Shown: in pieces, positions 53,734 to 61,542 of the stretch
How positions within the stretch are numbered: position 1 is the first letter of the stretch
Layout: each line of letters starts with the position of its first letter
Source: Hymenobacter rubidus
Lineage (GTDB): Bacteria > Bacteroidota > Bacteroidia > Cytophagales > Hymenobacteraceae
Reading direction: 5' to 3'
DNA length: 64,000 nucleotides
Assembly (NCBI RefSeq): GCF_016734815.1
Contig: NZ_JAERQF010000004.1
Location: 1 to 64,000, forward strand
Made by a program: the position numbers and the translations under genes
The notes under the pieces: model-generated
What the model saw: only the letters and a program-made list of their open reading frames with translations
What the model was told of the DNA's origin: nothing
The model's database searches: none

Positions 53734-53880
53734 GGGACTTCAGAAAAAAAGTGGTGGAGATGTTGACGCATCACCCGCTCCCTTACCCCGTAGAACAAGC
53801 AAATGGAGTAGGCGTATGCAAGGGTAAAATTGACCTTTGCAGAGGCGCCCATACAATCCGTGCTGTCCCGTATTTTCCCC

Positions 53881-53916
53881 GCACGTTCTATCCGTGCCAG
53901 CACGGATAGAACGTGC
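53881..53916. repeat. 16-bp perfect hairpin with tetraloop
   Basis: GCACGTTCTATCCGTG-CCAG-CACGGATAGAACGTGC. In the leader region upstream of the 334-aa gene (minus strand); not followed by a T-tract. Could be an RNA leader structure or an operator. Confidence 0.75.
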
Positions 53917-54031
53917 CAAAAAGGCCCTCAATGAGCTGATTTGGCTTTAAAGCAAAAAATAATTATTTTACTATATAATATCCTCCGCCGGGCCTGTTTG
54001 CGCCTTGCGCAGGGGGCGGCCGGCCCCGGAA

Positions 54032-54685
54032 TCAGGCCAACGGGGCCAGCTCGTTCGACTCGTGCACGCGCACGCCGCCACCATCGTCTTCGGCGGCGCG
54101 CAGCATGGCGGCGGCCACCGCGGCGCCACTCACGGGCCGGTACTTCAGCAGCGGGCCGCGCATCAGCGGCTGCAGCACCCGCAGCACCGCCGCCGCGATG
54201 CGCTCGCCCAGGCGGGGCTGCGCCCGCTCGCCCAGCAGCAGCGAAGGCCGGAAAATGTGGATGGCCCGAAACGGCGTCTGGCGCACGGCGGCTTCCATCT
54301 CGCCCTTCACCCGGCTGTAATACATGCGGCCTTCCGGGTCGGCGCCCACGCTGCTCACCACCAGCAGCTGCGAGGCAAAATTGCCGGCCGCTATGGCCGC
54401 CAGCCTCACCACGTACAGGAAATCAACCTGATAAAAGGCTTCCTTCGAGCCGGCCTGCTTCAGGGTGGTGCCCAGGCAGCAGTACACGTCATCGGCAATG
54501 AGCTTGAGGCGCACGGCCTCCAGCTGGTCCAGGTCCGTCACCACCTGCACCAGCTTGGGGTGAATAATGGGCACCGATTTCCGCCCCACCACAACCACCT
54601 TGGCATACCGCTCCGAAGCCAGCAGCAGCGGCAGCAACTGGGAACCAATGAGGCCCGTGGCCCCGGCGAGTAAAGCGGTTTTCAT
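54032..54685 (-). CDS. NAD(P)H-binding protein (atypical SDR / NmrA-like)
   Basis: 217 aa from the ATG at 54685 (MKTALLAGATGLIGSQLL, GATGLIG nucleotide-binding motif). Other features: VYCCLGTTLKQAGSKEAFYQ, SSVGADPEGRMYYSRVKGEME (Tyr-x-x-x-Lys), RPSLLLGER. Resembles oxidoreductase/complex I-assembly-type SDRs. The GGGATA repeat array starts two bases upstream of its ATG and forms its leader. Confidence 0.85.
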   Translation of the reverse strand: MKTALLAGATGLIGSQLLPLLLASERYAKVVVVGRKSVPIIHPKLVQVVTDLDQLEAVRLKLIADDVYCCLGTTLKQAGSKEAFYQVDFLYVVRLAAIAAGNFASQLLVVSSVGADPEGRMYYSRVKGEMEAAVRQTPFRAIHIFRPSLLLGERAQPRLGERIAAAVLRVLQPLMRGPLLKYRPVSGAAVAAAMLRAAEDDGGGVRVHESNELAPLA

Positions 54686-54686
54686 G

Positions 54687-54722
54687 AGGGGATAGGGGAT
54701 AGGGGATAGGGAATAAGGGATA
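54687..54722. repeat. GGGGATA/GGGAATA short-tandem array, inverted copy
   Basis: Three GGGGATA units then GGGAATAAGGGATA (plus strand). Bases 54702-54722 are an exact reverse complement of 54798-54818. Confidence 0.88.
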
Positions 54723-54797
54723 CGGGAGAAGGGACGGGAGGATGGGGGAATGAGGGGTTGAACTTGCAAGGAAACAAGAAACAGGAGCCCTTTTTCT

Positions 54798-54818
54798 TAT
54801 CCCTTATTCCCTATCCCC
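54798..54818. repeat. repeat flanking the four-helix-bundle ORF, downstream side
   Basis: TATCCCTTATTCCCTATCCC plus C (plus strand), matching 55199-55218 as a direct repeat and 54702-54722 as an inverted repeat. The ORF stop codon (TAA, 54804-54806) is inside it. Confidence 0.9.
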
Positions 54819-55178
54819 ACTATGTTTTCTGATAAGGCCGTTGACCAATGCCGTGATGTGGTCGAGCGTCGCTAGTGCTTCATCCGTTTGAATGGCGGTG
54901 ATGTAACTCATCTTCTCTGCTAACAGCAGAAGCGTATCCATTTCGGTAACGGAGCCTCGGGCAATAACCAGAAAGCGACAAAAGTCCGGACTCGAATGCC
55001 GGCCGGCCCCTTCGGCTATGTTTAAAACGACGGAAGAGGCTGCCCGCCGGAGCTGTGACGCTAATTCATATCGCTCTTCGGATGGAAACTGGCGGGCTAG
55101 CGCATAGGCCGTCGGGACAGACTCAAACGCCAGTCGCCAAGCATCCAAACTGTAATGCGCTTTATGTCGACGTGCCAT
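54804..55178 (-). CDS. four-helix-bundle protein (23S rRNA IVS / S23 family)
   Basis: 124 aa. Matches the TIGR02436-type family: YSLDAWRLAFESVPTAYALA, FPSEERYELASQLRRAASSV, LNIAEGAGRHSSPDFCRFLV, GSVTEMDTLLLLAEKM. First known in intervening sequences of 23S rRNA; members behave as small selfish units and relate to the Avd accessory protein of diversity-generating retroelements. Here it is flanked by direct repeats, and its last residues (SGDRE*) are encoded by the downstream repeat. No reverse transcriptase or variable repeat is nearby. Confidence 0.9.
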   Translation of the reverse strand: MARRHKAHYSLDAWRLAFESVPTAYALARQFPSEERYELASQLRRAASSVVLNIAEGAGRHSSPDFCRFLVIARGSVTEMDTLLLLAEKMSYITAIQTDEALATLDHITALVNGLIRKHSGDRE

Positions 55179-55198
55179 TTTCTACAGCTTAACAATCA

Positions 55199-55226
55199 TA
55201 TCCCTTATTCCCTATCCCTTATCCCC
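55199..55226. repeat. repeat flanking the four-helix-bundle ORF, upstream side
   Basis: TATCCCTTATTCCCTATCCC then TTATCCCC (plus strand). The stop codon of the CvfB-like gene (55205-55207) is inside it. Confidence 0.9.
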
Positions 55227-56059
55227 ACAAGCACCGTTGCCTCCGGCTCCAGCAGCACCAAGCCCTGGCGAAACAGCGCCCCCAGCGCCTTCTTGAACAC
55301 CTTTTTGCTCATGCCCACGCGGCGGTACACGTCCTCGGCCAGGCTTTTGTCGCCCAGCGGCAGGCGGCCGCCCGGTGCGGCCTTGAGGGCCTTGAGCAGC
55401 GTGTCGGTGGCCGATTCTACTTCGCCGTAGCCGGTCTGCTGCAGGCGCACGTCGAGCTTGCCATCGGCCCGCACCTGCTTGAGGAAGCCGGGCAGGGTTT
55501 CGCCCAGGCGCAGCGGCCGGAACACCTCGTTGTGAAATAGCAGCCCCTGGTGCGTGCCGTTCACGATGACGGGGTAGCCCAGCTCGGTTTCGTCGGCCAC
55601 TAGCAGGCGCACCTCATCGCCGGGCTGGCCTTGGAACGGGTTGTTTTTCAGGAATTGCTTCCACTTGGCGGAGGCCACCAGCCGGTCGCTTTCCTCGTCG
55701 AGGTACACGTACACCAGCACCCGCTCGCCCACGCGCAGGTCGCGCCGCTGGTTGCGGTAGGGCAGGAGCAGGTCTTTCTCGAGGCCCCACTCCAGGAAGG
55801 CGCCGGCCGGGCCGTGGTCCTTCACGGTGAGGGCGGCGAAGCTGTCGACCAGGGCCAGGGGCCGCAGGTTGGTGGCAATGAGGCGGTCCTCCGAGTCGCG
55901 GTACACGAACACGCGCACGATGTCGCCCACGCGGGTGCCGGCCTCCACGTACTTTTCGGGCAGCAGCAGGTCGCCGTCGTCGGAGGTGAGGTAGAGGCCG
56001 ATGCTGGTTTCGCGGGCTACTTCGAGGTCGTTGTAATCGCCGAGGAGGAGGCTGGCCAT
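55205..56059 (-). CDS. CvfB/YitL-like S1-domain RNA-binding protein
   Basis: 284 aa. Tandem S1-like domains (LEVARETSIGLYLTSDDGDL ... GDIVRVFVYRDSEDR; KDHGPAGAFLEWGLEKDLLL ... VLVYVYLDEESDR; VNGTHQGLLFHNEVF) and a C-terminal winged helix (DKSLAEDVYRRVGMSKKVFK). These proteins bind RNA and affect gene expression or virulence traits in other bacteria. The last six residues (IRDRE preceded by G) and the stop are encoded by the GGGATA repeat, so the original C-terminus has probably been replaced. Confidence 0.9.
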   Translation of the reverse strand: MASLLLGDYNDLEVARETSIGLYLTSDDGDLLLPEKYVEAGTRVGDIVRVFVYRDSEDRLIATNLRPLALVDSFAALTVKDHGPAGAFLEWGLEKDLLLPYRNQRRDLRVGERVLVYVYLDEESDRLVASAKWKQFLKNNPFQGQPGDEVRLLVADETELGYPVIVNGTHQGLLFHNEVFRPLRLGETLPGFLKQVRADGKLDVRLQQTGYGEVESATDTLLKALKAAPGGRLPLGDKSLAEDVYRRVGMSKKVFKKALGALFRQGLVLLEPEATVLVGIRDRE

Positions 56060-56161
56060 GGGGTGCGGTATTTAGGGGTGGAAGGGCAAAGGTCGGGACT
56101 GGCGCGGCAAACAAAAGCGCCCCCGGCCACGGGCCGGGGGCGCTGCACTGCGCAAACGCTT

Positions 56162-56263
56162 GAACGTCATGCTGAGCTTGTCGAAGCATCTCTACTGCTT
56201 CGTTGAATCGATTGGATTACGCACGTGGTAGAGATGCTTCGACTGTGCTCAGCATGACGTTTC
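56162..56263. repeat. family A inverted repeat
   Basis: Arms GAACGTCATGCTGAGCTTGT... (56162-) and ...GACTGTGCTCAGCATGACGTT (to 56263); loop CTTCGTTGAATCGATTGGAT. Located between the CvfB-like start side and the T9SS gene stop, 29 bases from the latter. Confidence 0.9.
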
Positions 56264-56291
56264 ATTTTATTGCTCCGTTACGTGAGTGCCC

Positions 56292-58274
56292 CTAGTAGCG
56301 CACCAGGCGCTTGCTGAAGCTGCCCGTGTCGGTGCGCACCCGCACGGCATACACTCCCGCCGGCAGCGCGCCCAGGTCGAGCAGCAGGGTGTGCGGGTCG
56401 GCCCCCGGCCGGGGCACCGGGCACGGCAGCACCCGGCCCAGGGCGTCGAGCACGTCCACCGCCACGGGGCCGGCCGGGCCGTCGGGGGGCAGCCGCAGGG
56501 TGGCGGTGCCGCTGGTGGGGTTCGGAAACAGGCTGGCCTGGGCGGCCCAGGCGCGGGCCTGCTGGGCACTGGTGGGCCGGCCGAAGGGGTAGAGCGTCTG
56601 GGTGGCCGCGCAGCCCAGGTTGTTCCAGACGGTAACCGTGACGGGCGTGCCGGCCGGCGGCACCTGTGCGTAGCGGTAGCGGAAGGGGCCGGCGGCGTAG
56701 GTGTCGCGCACGGTGCCGTTGCCCAGGTCCCAGCGGAAGCGCACGTTCTGGGCGTAGCGGGGGCCGGCGGTGGAAAAGTCGACCAGCACCAGCGAGTCGG
56801 GGTAGGCGGCGGGGGGGGGCACCACGCCCAGGTTGGGGCGGGGCGGGTAGCGGCAGTAGTCGGGCACGAAGGGCGCCCCCACCCCGGCCGCCCCGCTGCC
56901 GCCGATGCCCACCCCATAAAAACGCTGGGTGTAGGTGGTGCGGGCGGGGCTGTTGAACTGCTGGGCCGAGCCCCAGAGCATGAGCGAGTCGCCGGGCTCG
57001 TGCATCAGGCGGCCGGGGATGAGCTGGCGGGCGTTGGGCAGGGCGTAGGGGCCCAGCGTGGGGTGGGGCTGGCCGGTGGCCGAGTAGCGCAGCACCAGGG
57101 CTTGAGGGGCGTTGAGGGGGCCGGCGGAGGCACCGAGTAGAATATCCCCGGCGCGGGTCTGGCGCAGGTCGGTTACGTTGGCCGTTTGCGGCAGCGTCAC
57201 CGTCCATTGCACATTCCAAAGCGAGTCGAGCTTGACCAGGCGCAGCACGTAAGGGTTAGGGTTGGTCGTCACGCGGGGCTCGTACTCGGTGAGCACGGCC
57301 AAGCCCTTGTCGGTGGTCGGTATCAGGCGCAGGGCGTTGTCGAAGTCGCCCTCGATGCCGAAGCGCTTGGTGCGCACCGTGTCGCCGCTGTGCGTGAACT
57401 CAACCAGCCGCCAGTCGAGCGAGAAATAGGCCGAAGTCGTTAGCGGCGTGCGCACGCCCACAAAGCCGGCGGCCACATAGGCCCCGTTGGGCTGCAGGCG
57501 CAGGTCGGCCGTGCTGGCGTCGCCGGGGAAAGTGCGCTCCCACACCAGTTGGCCTTGGTTGTCGAATAGGTCCAAGGTCTGCCGGTTTAGCCGGGTGGAG
57601 CCGGTGGGTGTGGTATAAAATACCGTGTTGGCCGCTACCATGTATCCATCGGGCGTGCGCACTAGCCCCCCCATGCCAAGGCTGGTCTGCCGGCCAACAG
57701 CATCGAGTCCGTGGAAGTCGGTTTGCCAGAGCACCTGCCCTTGCTGGTTCAGTTTGGCCAAGGTGTGCCTTTGTGTAGTTCCGGGGCCACCTAACTTGTT
57801 TGTGCCGCCCCAGGTGAACGTTCCGTCGAGATTGCTCGCTACGTAAAAGATGTTGCCGTTCCGGGCAGGCAGCACCTGGGTGCGCAGCGAGTCACCTTGT
57901 GCGTTGGTGTACAGAAAATAAGGGTAGTACCCCCCGGAAGTATTAACCACACCCGCGTGAACGTACAGATTCGGACTGAGCTTGAGCGAGCCGGCGTAAT
58001 TGTTGGCCGTCTCGCCCGCAAACCCGCTGCGGTAGCTGTGCTGCCAGAGCGGGGTTTGGGCCTGGGCGGTGAGTGTGAAGGCCAGCAAAGACACCAGCAG
58101 GCCGGCCAACAGACGTGGTTTGGCTAACCGAGAGCGGCCGGTAAGCTCATTCCACCCGCGCAATGCCAACGGGGGTACGGCGGAGTTACTAAAGCGGCTG
58201 TTGCGCCGAAAGTGCACCGAGCAGTCCTGCCCGGTCTGAACTGCCAGCGTCGATGGTGGGTAGCGGTTTGCCAT
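56292..58274 (-). CDS. T9SS type A sorting-domain protein
   Basis: 660 aa if started at the ATG at 58274. The signal peptide (LAKPRLLAGLLVSLLAFTLT, ending AQAQ) lies about 50-73 residues in, which is too deep, so the true start is probably an internal TTG or the N-terminus is disrupted. The body (PLWQHSYRSGFAGETANNYA, GGTNKLGGPGTTQRHTLAKL, repeated W-x-x-x-F/L-PG) is propeller-like, with a PKD-like domain near 500-560 (DFSTAGPRYAQNVRFRWDLG) and a C-terminal sorting domain (LFPNPTSGTATLRL ... GSFSKRLVRY). Secreted; function unknown. Confidence 0.8.
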   Translation of the reverse strand: MANRYPPSTLAVQTGQDCSVHFRRNSRFSNSAVPPLALRGWNELTGRSRLAKPRLLAGLLVSLLAFTLTAQAQTPLWQHSYRSGFAGETANNYAGSLKLSPNLYVHAGVVNTSGGYYPYFLYTNAQGDSLRTQVLPARNGNIFYVASNLDGTFTWGGTNKLGGPGTTQRHTLAKLNQQGQVLWQTDFHGLDAVGRQTSLGMGGLVRTPDGYMVAANTVFYTTPTGSTRLNRQTLDLFDNQGQLVWERTFPGDASTADLRLQPNGAYVAAGFVGVRTPLTTSAYFSLDWRLVEFTHSGDTVRTKRFGIEGDFDNALRLIPTTDKGLAVLTEYEPRVTTNPNPYVLRLVKLDSLWNVQWTVTLPQTANVTDLRQTRAGDILLGASAGPLNAPQALVLRYSATGQPHPTLGPYALPNARQLIPGRLMHEPGDSLMLWGSAQQFNSPARTTYTQRFYGVGIGGSGAAGVGAPFVPDYCRYPPRPNLGVVPPPAAYPDSLVLVDFSTAGPRYAQNVRFRWDLGNGTVRDTYAAGPFRYRYAQVPPAGTPVTVTVWNNLGCAATQTLYPFGRPTSAQQARAWAAQASLFPNPTSGTATLRLPPDGPAGPVAVDVLDALGRVLPCPVPRPGADPHTLLLDLGALPAGVYAVRVRTDTGSFSKRLVRY

Positions 58275-58445
58275 GGTATCGGGTAAGAAGTAGAGGCGCA
58301 TTCGGTGCGGCAAGAACAATGACCCGGCGAATGCTGGCCCGCAATAGCAAGCTGGATAGTCTCGGTTCGTTGGCTTCATGCCCAATAAATTGCCCAAAAT
58401 TTCCAGCAAGTTTCGGTCCAACCTCAACTACTTTCCTCCGCATCC

Positions 58446-58568
58446 CAACTCGCTGCCCTTTTTGGGGAACGGGTTGGGGTCGGACCCCAACCCGTTCCCC
58501 AAAAAGGGCAGCGAGTTGCCAAAAAAGGGCAGCCGGTTCCCGAAAAAGCGGAACCGACTGCCCTTTTT
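58446..58568. repeat. 73-bp near-perfect palindrome plus second hairpin
   Basis: 36-base perfect arms 58446-58481 and 58483-58518 around a single G (CAACTCGCTGCCCTTTTTGG ... / complement). Immediately after, AAAAAAGGGCAG(C)CGGTTCC ... GGAACCG(A)CTGCCCTTTTT (58520-58568) makes a second stem; both share AAAAAGGGCAG. Lies between the T9SS gene and the next minus-strand remnant. Confidence 0.88.
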
Positions 58569-58592
58569 ACTGAAGTAGTTCGGGTGTGCGGG

Positions 58593-58800
58593 CTAGGCCT
58601 TGGCGAGCTTGGCCTTGGCTTTGCTTTGGCCCGCGAAACGGGGTTCCAGCTTGGTCACGGCGGCCTGGGCGCCGGGCTGGTTCAGCGAGGCCGCCGTTTT
58701 CAGAGCCGAGTAAGCCACCAGGGCGGCGGTGTAGCCTTCGGAGCCGGCCTCCATGCGGGTGCGGTCCACGTCGGTGGCGAAGCCGTTGAGCTCCAGACAG
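58593..58800 (-). pseudogene. C-terminal fragment of an unknown protein
   Basis: A minus-strand frame with no start codon reads ELNGFATDVDRTRMEAGSEG then YTAALVAYSALKTAASLNQP, GAQAAVTKLEPRFAGQSKAK and ends KAKLAKA*. It has coding character (amphipathic, Ala/Lys) but upstream frame FLCGCGKSSRYCS is unlike protein of this type and has no initiation codon. Probably the remains of a gene truncated by rearrangement; the family is unknown. Confidence 0.45.
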
Positions 58801-58894
58801 AGGGGGATAGCAGAGCAATACCTGCTGCTTTTGCCGCACCCGCAAAGGAAATTTCTTCTGCCTAATGAAAGGCAAGGCAGAAGCCAGCGCTGCC

Positions 58895-59557
58895 CTACGC
58901 CTGCTCGGTGGCTTGCAGCCAGCGGTCAGCCAGCACGGCCAGCAGCGCGCCCGCCACCGGGCCCACCACGTACAGCCACAAGTCGGCCAGGTGTCCGCTG
59001 AGGAGGGCTGGCGCCAGGGAGCGGGCCGGGTTCATGGAAGCGCCGCAGAGCGGGCCAGTCACCAGCGCCAGCACGCCCACCGTGGCCCCAATGGCCAAGC
59101 CCGCCCACAGCCCCTGTTCTTTGGAGCCCGACGTGACGCGCAAAATCACCAGCATCAGCCAGAAGGTAATGAACGTTTCGAGGCCCAGGGCCTGGCCCCA
59201 GCCGTGGGCCGCCAGGGTGGTGCCCAGCAGCGAACCCGGCAAGGCCACCAGCGCCACCAGCCCGCTGCCCGCGAAGGCTCCCAGCAGCTGCGCGCCTATA
59301 TAGGGCAGCACCCGCCGCCCCGGAAAGCGCCCCGCCGCCCAAAACGCCACCGTCACGGCCGGGTTGATGTGGGCGCCGCTCAACGGCCCCAGGCTTTGAA
59401 TGATGATGAACACCGCCAGCCCGAAGGCCGAAACAATGCCCCCAAGGCCCAAGGCATGGGTTTGCTCGTCCACCACAATGGCCCCGGTCCCAAGCATCAT
59501 CAAGACGGCCGTGCCCAGCGCCTCGGCTAGCAGGCAGGTGCGCAGCGGCACGCTCAT
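58895..59557 (-). CDS. aquaporin / MIP-family channel
   Basis: 220 aa. Six TM segments with two NPA motifs: SGAHINPAVTV (NPA 65-67) and CGASMNPARS (NPA 176-178, followed by Arg179). Water or small-solute channel. The start at 59557 (MSVPLRTCLLAEALG) overlaps the GNAT gene stop (ATGA), so the pair is translationally coupled. An upstream extension to 59734 is not needed. Confidence 0.9.
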   Translation of the reverse strand: MSVPLRTCLLAEALGTAVLMMLGTGAIVVDEQTHALGLGGIVSAFGLAVFIIIQSLGPLSGAHINPAVTVAFWAAGRFPGRRVLPYIGAQLLGAFAGSGLVALVALPGSLLGTTLAAHGWGQALGLETFITFWLMLVILRVTSGSKEQGLWAGLAIGATVGVLALVTGPLCGASMNPARSLAPALLSGHLADLWLYVVGPVAGALLAVLADRWLQATEQA

Positions 59558-60060
59558 GCCGTGGCCGGAGTTGCCCCCACTACCGCGCTCCGCCGTTCCA
59601 GCAGCAGCGTGTCGCGCCACTGCCCGCGCATCTGGCCGATGCGCTCGCGCCGGCCCACCTGCCGGAACCCCTGGGCTTCGTGCAGGCGCAGGCTGGCGGC
59701 ATTTTCTGGGAAGATACCCGCCTGCAAGGTCCACAAGCCCTGCCGTTCCGATTCGGCTGCCAGCGCTGCCAGCAGGGCCCGGCCCACGCCCTGCCCGCGC
59801 GCCGCTTCCCCAATATACACGCTCACCTCGGCCACGCCCGCGTACACGCAGCGCCCCGACACCGGCGAGAGGGCCGCCCAGCCCAGCACCGCGCCGTTTT
59901 CATCCACAGCCACCAGCCGGCACACTGCCAGGTGCGCGGCGTCCCAGTCGGCCCAGGTGGGCAGGTCGGTGGTGAAGGTGGCATTGCCAGTGGCAATGCC
60001 CTCGGCGTAAATGGCGCACACGGCGGGCCAGTGGGCGGGCGTCATCGGCACAATGTTCAT
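59554..60060 (-). CDS. GNAT acetyltransferase (phosphinothricin/amino-acid N-acetyltransferase-like)
   Basis: 168 aa. PAT-like GNAT: TPAHWPAVCAIYAEGIATGN (substrate loop, acetyl-accepting region), VAEVSVYIGEAARGQGVGRA (acetyl-CoA pyrophosphate loop RGQGVG), GLWTLQAGIFPENAASLRLH. Overlaps the aquaporin start by four bases (ATGA). The acceptor is unknown; PAT-like enzymes acetylate amine compounds such as methionine sulfoximine. Confidence 0.88.
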   Translation of the reverse strand: MNIVPMTPAHWPAVCAIYAEGIATGNATFTTDLPTWADWDAAHLAVCRLVAVDENGAVLGWAALSPVSGRCVYAGVAEVSVYIGEAARGQGVGRALLAALAAESERQGLWTLQAGIFPENAASLRLHEAQGFRQVGRRERIGQMRGQWRDTLLLERRSAVVGATPATA

Positions 60061-60137
60061 AGCACGAAGCTAGTACAGGGAGTGTTAAGAGAATAAAGCG
60101 GAGTAGGAATGCGAGTGTTTTATCCGCCAAAACAACG

Positions 60138-60315
60138 GTCATGCAGCGCGCCGCAAAGCTTCTCGCTCGCGCCGCTTGTCATCCTGAGCTTGCGAAGGAC
60201 CTTGTCACGATAGGATGACTTATTCAACGGTGACAAGGTCCTTCGCAAGCTCAGGATGACAGTCGATTTGAATCATCATTGCACACGAGATGCTTCGCGG
60301 CGCGCTGCATGACGT
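60138..60315. repeat. composite repeat: family B hairpin nested in family A
   Basis: Outer arms 60138-60165 (GTCATGCAGCGCGCCGCAAA...) and 60286-60315; inner family B arms 60177-60207 (TGTCATCCTGAGCTTGCGAA...) and 60231-60262. The A-loop junction is CTCGCGCCGC then TTGTCATCC, the same as in the 38751 copy. Confidence 0.88.
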
Positions 60316-60456
60316 TACTTGTAGTCTGCTCTTGCCACCCGCACGAAACTTGTCTGCATTCCGGCGTGAGCAGAGCCTTCGCAAGCGCCGAATGCAAGCG
60401 CTTAAAAACCCTCTCAAAACACCCCATGTCGGCTGGGTGTTTCCCCCTCGCTTCCT

Positions 60457-61362
60457 ATGCTACCCATCGCCTTCGCGCCCAGCTACGCCCACGCGCTGCC
60501 CACCGGCCACCGTTTCCCCATGCTGAAATACGAGCTGCTGCCCGAGCAGCTCTTGCACGAAGGCACGGCCACCGCGGCCGATTTTTTCGTGGCCACGCCG
60601 CCGCCCGAGGCCGACATTCTGCGGGTGCACGATGCCGGCTACTACACCCGGCTGCGCCTCGGCCAACTCACCCGGCAGGAGGAGCGTGCCACTGGCTTTC
60701 CGTGGTCGGCAGCGCTGTTTGAGCGCGAAATCACCATTCTGGGGGGCACCATTGAGGCGGCGCGGCGGGCCCTGGTGCACGGGGTGGCGTTCAACATTGC
60801 GGGCGGCACGCACCATGCGTTTCGGGGGCGGGGCGAAGGCTTTTGCCTGCTCAACGACCAGGCCGCCGCGGCTGCGTGGCTACTGGCCACCGTGCCCGCC
60901 ATTCGCAAAGTCCTCATCGTCGACCTCGACGTACACCAGGGCAATGGCACGGCCGCTATTTTCCAGGACGAGCCCCGCGTGTTCACCTTTTCCATGCACG
61001 GCGCCCGCAACTACCCCGCCCGCAAAGAAGCCTCCGACCTCGACCTGCCCCTGCCCGATGGTACCGACGATGCCCACTACCTCCAGCTCCTCGCCGAAAC
61101 GTTGCCCCGCCTACTCGATGAAGTACAGCCCGATTTCGTGTTCTACCTCGCCGGCGTCGACGTGCTGGCCACCGACAAGCTGGGCCACCTCGCCCTCACC
61201 CGCGCCGGCTGCCGCCAGCGCGACGAGCTGGTGCTCGGCCTCTGCCACCGTCACTGCCTGCCGGTGGTGGTTTGCATGGGTGGTGGCTACTCCGAGGGCA
61301 TCATCGACATCGTTGAAGCCCACGCCAATACGTTTCGGGTAGCAGCCGGGCTGTGGGGCTGA
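60457..61362 (+). CDS. histone deacetylase-like (HDAC/AcuC-type) amidohydrolase
   Basis: 301 aa. Zinc-dependent deacetylase fold: GGTHHAFRGRGEGFCLLNDQ (catalytic His pair H119/H120), IVDLDVHQGNGTAAIF (metal D158 and H160), SMHGARNYP, and LAGVDVLATDKLGHL (metal Asp). Class II-like short HDAC; bacterial members deacetylate acetyl-CoA synthetase or polyamines. No partner gene is adjacent. Confidence 0.92.
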   Translation: MLPIAFAPSYAHALPTGHRFPMLKYELLPEQLLHEGTATAADFFVATPPPEADILRVHDAGYYTRLRLGQLTRQEERATGFPWSAALFEREITILGGTIEAARRALVHGVAFNIAGGTHHAFRGRGEGFCLLNDQAAAAAWLLATVPAIRKVLIVDLDVHQGNGTAAIFQDEPRVFTFSMHGARNYPARKEASDLDLPLPDGTDDAHYLQLLAETLPRLLDEVQPDFVFYLAGVDVLATDKLGHLALTRAGCRQRDELVLGLCHRHCLPVVVCMGGGYSEGIIDIVEAHANTFRVAAGLWG

Positions 61363-61380
61363 TAGCGAGCAGTGAGCAAA

Positions 61381-61500
61381 AAGAACGTCATGCTGAGCGC
61401 AGCCGAAGCATTTCGCGTGTGGCAGCAATTCTTTTATTCAACGATTGAATTACCATTGCACGCGAGATGCTTCGGCTGCGCTCAGCATGACGTTCTTTTT
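61381..61500. repeat. family A inverted repeat, extended arms
   Basis: Arms AAGAACGTCATGCTGAGCGC... (61381-) and ...GCGCTCAGCATGACGTTCTT; outer sequence GCAGTGAGCAAAA (61366) pairs with TTTTTGCTCACTGC (61497), extending the hairpin into the (GCTCACT) array. Lies between the HDAC stop and the methyltransferase stop. Confidence 0.9.
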
Positions 61501-61542
61501 GCTCACTGCTCACTGCTCACTGCTCACTGCTCACTGCTCACT
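61501..61542. repeat. tandem (GCTCACT)6 array
   Basis: Six perfect 7-base units from 61501 to 61542. On the minus strand the array supplies the last residues (SEQ) and the stop codon of the methyltransferase. Confidence 0.92.

Noticed and set aside
54804-55178. Diversity-generating retroelement (because the four-helix protein resembles Avd)
   Set aside because: No reverse transcriptase, template or variable repeat is in the neighbourhood; the ORF fits the IVS family better.
61501-61542. CRISPR-like short repeats at (GCTCACT)n
   Set aside because: No spacers; a plain heptanucleotide array.
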